DNA of 7,413 nucleotides, taken from positions 1 to 7,413 of the forward strand of contig JAJZJJ010000129.1 in NCBI GenBank assembly GCA_021810175.1, written 5' to 3'. Positions 5,289 to 7,413 of this stretch are shown here, piece after piece. Position 1 is the first letter of the stretch, and every line of letters starts with the position of its first letter. Source of the stretch: Acidobacteriota bacterium (lineage in GTDB: Bacteria > Acidobacteriota > Terriglobia > Terriglobales > Acidobacteriaceae). A program made the translations under genes and the position numbers. The notes beneath the pieces were generated by a model that worked only from the letters and a program-made list of their open reading frames with translations, had not been told where the DNA came from and did not search any database.

Positions 5289-6977
5289 CTACCCACTGCT
5301 CGACTTCAGCATCTGCTCCGCATGGCGCAGCGAGGTGTCCGTCACTGTCGCGCCGCTGATCATTCGCGCGATCTCCTCAGCTCGTTCCTGTGCCGTCAGC
5401 AGCCGCACCGAGGTCTGCGTCCTCTTCTGTTTCTCCTGCTTTTCAATCAGAAAATGCTGATCCGCGAACGCCGCAATCTGCGGCAGATGCGTCACGCACA
5501 GCACCTGCTGCGCCCGTGAGAGGGCCTGCAATTTCCGTCCCACCGCCTCCGCCGCGCGTCCGCCAATTCCAATATCGATCTCATCGAAGACCAGCGTCCG
5601 CGGAACCTGGACTTTCTTCTGCCTTCCCCGGTTCGCGCCTTCCTCCACGCTCACCTTCAGCGCCAGCAGCACCCGCGACATTTCACCGCCCGACGCAATC
5701 TCATCCAGAGCTTTCATCGGCTCGCCAGGATTCGTCGCAATCCGGCACTCCACCGTGTCCCATCCGTGCGCCGTCCACGCGCCGGGATCCTCATTCGCCG
5801 TTACGCCCACCGAAAACTGCGCCTTCATCGCCAGATCGTTGATCTGCGCCTCGGCCAGCTTCTCCAGCTTCTTCGCCGCCGCCGCGCGCTCCGCCGTCAG
5901 CGCCCGTGCCGCTGACTGGTAGGCCTCCGCCGCGCGCGTCAGTTCGCCCCGCAGCGACTTCAGCAGTTCGTCCCGATTCTCGATCTCCGCCAGCTTCTGC
6001 GCCGCGTCCTCGCCAAATGAGATCACTTCCGCCAGGCTTGCTCCATACTTCCGCTTCAAACGATCCAGCGCTGCCAGCCGGTCTTCAATCTCAGCCAGCC
6101 GGCCCGGCGAGGCGTCAATCCCCTCCGCGTAATCGCGGACCGTGCTGCTTACGTCCTGTACCAGAGCGCGCGCCGATGCAACCTGCTGTACCGCCTCGGT
6201 AAAGCGCCCGTCGTACCGAGCCAGTTCCTCCAGGTGTTTCTGCGCCGCCTGCAGTGCGGCCTCTGCCGATGTGCTGTCCTCATACAGCAGGCTGTTGGCG
6301 CCCATCGCCGCCGCGTAAAGCTTCTCGGCGTTGGCCAGCACGCGCTTTTCCGTCTCCAGAGCCTCGTCTTCGCCCGGCTCCGGCGCGGCCCCCTGGATCT
6401 CCCGCACCTGAAAGCTCCACAGATCCGCCAGCCGCAGACGATCCTGCTCGTCGCGCTCCAGTTCCGCCAGCCGCTCCTGGACCTTCCGCCATTTCTCGTG
6501 CGCCTCGGCAACAGCCTCTGTGCCAATCGCCCCAAAGCGGTCCAGCAAGCCCCGCTGCTGCGCCTGGTCGAATCCGCTCAGCGTCTCGCTTTGGGCGTGG
6601 ATGAGAGCCAGTTCAGGCGCAAGTTGCCGCAACACTCCCACCGTCGCCGGCTGATTGTTGACGTAAACCCGTCCTTTGCCGTTTTCAAGAATTTCCCGCC
6701 GCAGGATGATCTCCGCGCCCTCCGCATCGATCCCATTCGCCTCCAGCACCTGCTCGGCGCCCGGTGTGCTCTCAAAGACGCATGACAGCACCGCCCGGTC
6801 CGCCCCATGGCGAATCAGGTCCGTTGAGGCCTTCTGCCCCATGAGCAGCGCCAGCGCGTCCACCAGAATGGATTTACCCGCGCCGGTCTCGCCGGTCAGC
6901 AGATTCAGCCCCGGCCCAAAGCCGGCGATGGCGTGATCGATAACAGCGTAGTTTTCAGCACGCAGTTCGAGCAGCAT
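5289..6977 (-). CDS. recN: DNA repair protein RecN
   Basis: This is a complete 562-residue SMC-like ATPase that acts at DNA double-strand breaks with RecA. It has the split ABC head of the family: an N-terminal Walker A, GETGAGKS (residues 29-36), and a C-terminal signature, ASGGEMSR (428-435), with Walker B LVFDEIDIGIGG (462-473) and switch His497 in CVTHLPQIAAFAD. Between the head halves lie alanine/glutamate-rich coiled coils (about 150-380) broken by the RecN-typical SFQVREIQG (188-196). The start at 6977 is chosen because MLLELRAENYAVIDH is the standard RecN N-terminus. The frame is open 47 codons further upstream, but that stretch is Arg/Ser-rich and unlike the family. The motif usually written IHGQHxHQ reads IHAQSETL here (126-133), with the Gln kept. 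No clear Shine-Dalgarno precedes the ATG. It follows glmM by 106 bases on the same strand, so co-transcription is possible. Confidence 0.96.
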   Translation of the reverse strand: MLLELRAENYAVIDHAIAGFGPGLNLLTGETGAGKSILVDALALLMGQKASTDLIRHGADRAVLSCVFESTPGAEQVLEANGIDAEGAEIILRREILENGKGRVYVNNQPATVGVLRQLAPELALIHAQSETLSGFDQAQQRGLLDRFGAIGTEAVAEAHEKWRKVQERLAELERDEQDRLRLADLWSFQVREIQGAAPEPGEDEALETEKRVLANAEKLYAAAMGANSLLYEDSTSAEAALQAAQKHLEELARYDGRFTEAVQQVASARALVQDVSSTVRDYAEGIDASPGRLAEIEDRLAALDRLKRKYGASLAEVISFGEDAAQKLAEIENRDELLKSLRGELTRAAEAYQSAARALTAERAAAAKKLEKLAEAQINDLAMKAQFSVGVTANEDPGAWTAHGWDTVECRIATNPGEPMKALDEIASGGEMSRVLLALKVSVEEGANRGRQKKVQVPRTLVFDEIDIGIGGRAAEAVGRKLQALSRAQQVLCVTHLPQIAAFADQHFLIEKQEKQKRTQTSVRLLTAQERAEEIARMISGATVTDTSLRHAEQMLKSSSG

Positions 6978-7046
6978 GAAGTGGCAACCGTTAGTGTTTC
7001 GATTCAGATCCGCTTCTGTTTCTGAGGGCGAGGATATCAGGGCCGA

Positions 7047-7069
7047 CGCCCGGAGCACAGCCCCGGTCG
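7047..7069 (-). promoter_or_regulatory. Strong GC hairpin in the glmM-recN spacer
   Basis: On the minus strand CCGGGGC (7066-7060), TGT, GCTCCGG (7056-7050) forms seven consecutive pairs including one G-U. Two more pairs (7068-7069 with 7047-7048) lie beyond one mismatch. It begins 15 bases after the glmM stop. No U-run follows, so it may be a weak or factor-assisted terminator or an RNA-processing/stability element between glmM and recN. Function is inferred. Confidence 0.35.
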
Positions 7070-7083
7070 CCCACTCCCTCCGG

Positions 7084-7413
7084 TTAGACCCCGATCTCCT
7101 TCTGAATTGCCGCCGCAATCGCCTCCGCGTGCCGCCGCATAGCCTCTTCTGACTCCGCCTCGATCATCACCCGAGCCAGCGCCTCTGTGCCGGAATACCG
7201 CACCACCACCCGGCCGTTCTCCGCCAACTCCGCCTCCGCCGCGCGAATCCTCTGCGCCACCGAGGGAATCTCCTCCAGCGCCTTCTTCTCGCGCACCCGC
7301 ACGTTCAAAATCACCTGGGGATACACCTTCAGATCGGCAATCAACTCATGCAGCGGACGTCCCGACCTCCGCACCACGTCCAGCACCACCAGAGCCGTCA
7401 GCAGAGATCGGAA
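7084..7413 (-). CDS. glmM: Phosphoglucosamine mutase GlmM, C-terminal part
   Basis: Only the last 109 codons are visible; the gene runs off the right edge. GlmM converts glucosamine-6-phosphate to glucosamine-1-phosphate for UDP-GlcNAc synthesis (peptidoglycan and lipopolysaccharide). Visible are the end of the sugar-binding domain (LLTALVVLDVVRRSGRPLHE), KVYPQVILNV, and the C-terminal phosphate-binding loop RYSGTEALARVM (7200-7165), where the common form is R-x-SGTEP-x-xRVM. The stop is TAA at 7086-7084. The three residues at the window edge read Phe-Arg-Ser, where the family has Gly-Asp-Gly before LLTAL. The bases that encode them match the sequencing adapter and are probably not genomic. 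Codirectional with recN, which begins 106 bases downstream. Confidence 0.93.
   Translation of the reverse strand, partial: FRSLLTALVVLDVVRRSGRPLHELIADLKVYPQVILNVRVREKKALEEIPSVAQRIRAAEAELAENGRVVVRYSGTEALARVMIEAESEEAMRRHAEAIAAAIQKEIGV
7405..7413. other. Sequencing-adapter remnant at contig end
   Basis: The last nine bases, AGATCGGAA, are identical to the first nine of the Illumina TruSeq adapter (AGATCGGAAGAGC). They replace the codons for the conserved Gly-Asp-Gly that should precede Leu-Leu-Thr-Ala-Leu in GlmM. Both the exact match and the sudden loss of a conserved motif point to untrimmed adapter. Confidence 0.82.

Noticed and set aside
6978..7118. 47-codon N-terminal extension of RecN
   Set aside because: The extension is Arg/Ser-rich and overlaps the glmM stop region; the family N-terminus begins at MLLELRAENYAVIDH (6977).

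Overview
The window looks like part of a high-GC bacterial chromosome, most plausibly an acidobacterium (Terriglobia-like). That placement is inference from gene content and protein style. I see no plasmid, phage, transposon, CRISPR or RNA-gene signature. Both ends match the Illumina TruSeq adapter core (CGATCT at the start, AGATCGGAA at the end, in inverted orientation). The window is therefore probably a whole assembled contig with untrimmed adapter, and the first few and last nine bases should not be trusted as genomic.

Layout, left to right. Bases 1-2214 (+): the 3' part of hpnD (presqualene diphosphate synthase) followed 5 bases later by a complete hpnE (hydroxysqualene dehydroxylase). 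Together they form the end of an HpnCDE-type squalene route, normally used for hopanoid synthesis. Bases 2215-2432: an AT-richer spacer with a long inverted repeat that starts on the hpnE stop codon and ends in T6, and a GAAA-loop hairpin. Bases 2433-2603 (+): a 56-residue single-membrane-span protein with a four-cysteine cluster and a good ribosome binding site. Bases 2720-4318 (-): the carboxyltransferase beta subunit of a propionyl-CoA-type acyl-CoA carboxylase, with a perfect TATAAT so close to its ATG that the mRNA is probably leaderless. Bases 4319-4491: a divergent promoter region with a strong imperfect hairpin. Bases 4492-4998 (+): an unrecognised exported protein of 168 residues with a His/Cys-rich patch. 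Bases 4999-5288: noncoding. Bases 5289-6977 (-): recN (DNA repair, SMC-like ATPase). Bases 7084-7413 (-): the 3' end of glmM (phosphoglucosamine mutase), codirectional with and upstream of recN.

These are mostly unrelated housekeeping units: triterpenoid lipid synthesis, short-chain acyl-CoA carboxylation, double-strand-break repair and cell-wall precursor synthesis. I found no convincing multi-gene novel system. The items most worth a second look are the cysteine-cluster mini-protein and its upstream RNA structures, the leaderless carboxylase gene and its Cys at the specificity position, the exported His/Cys protein, and the adapter remnants.
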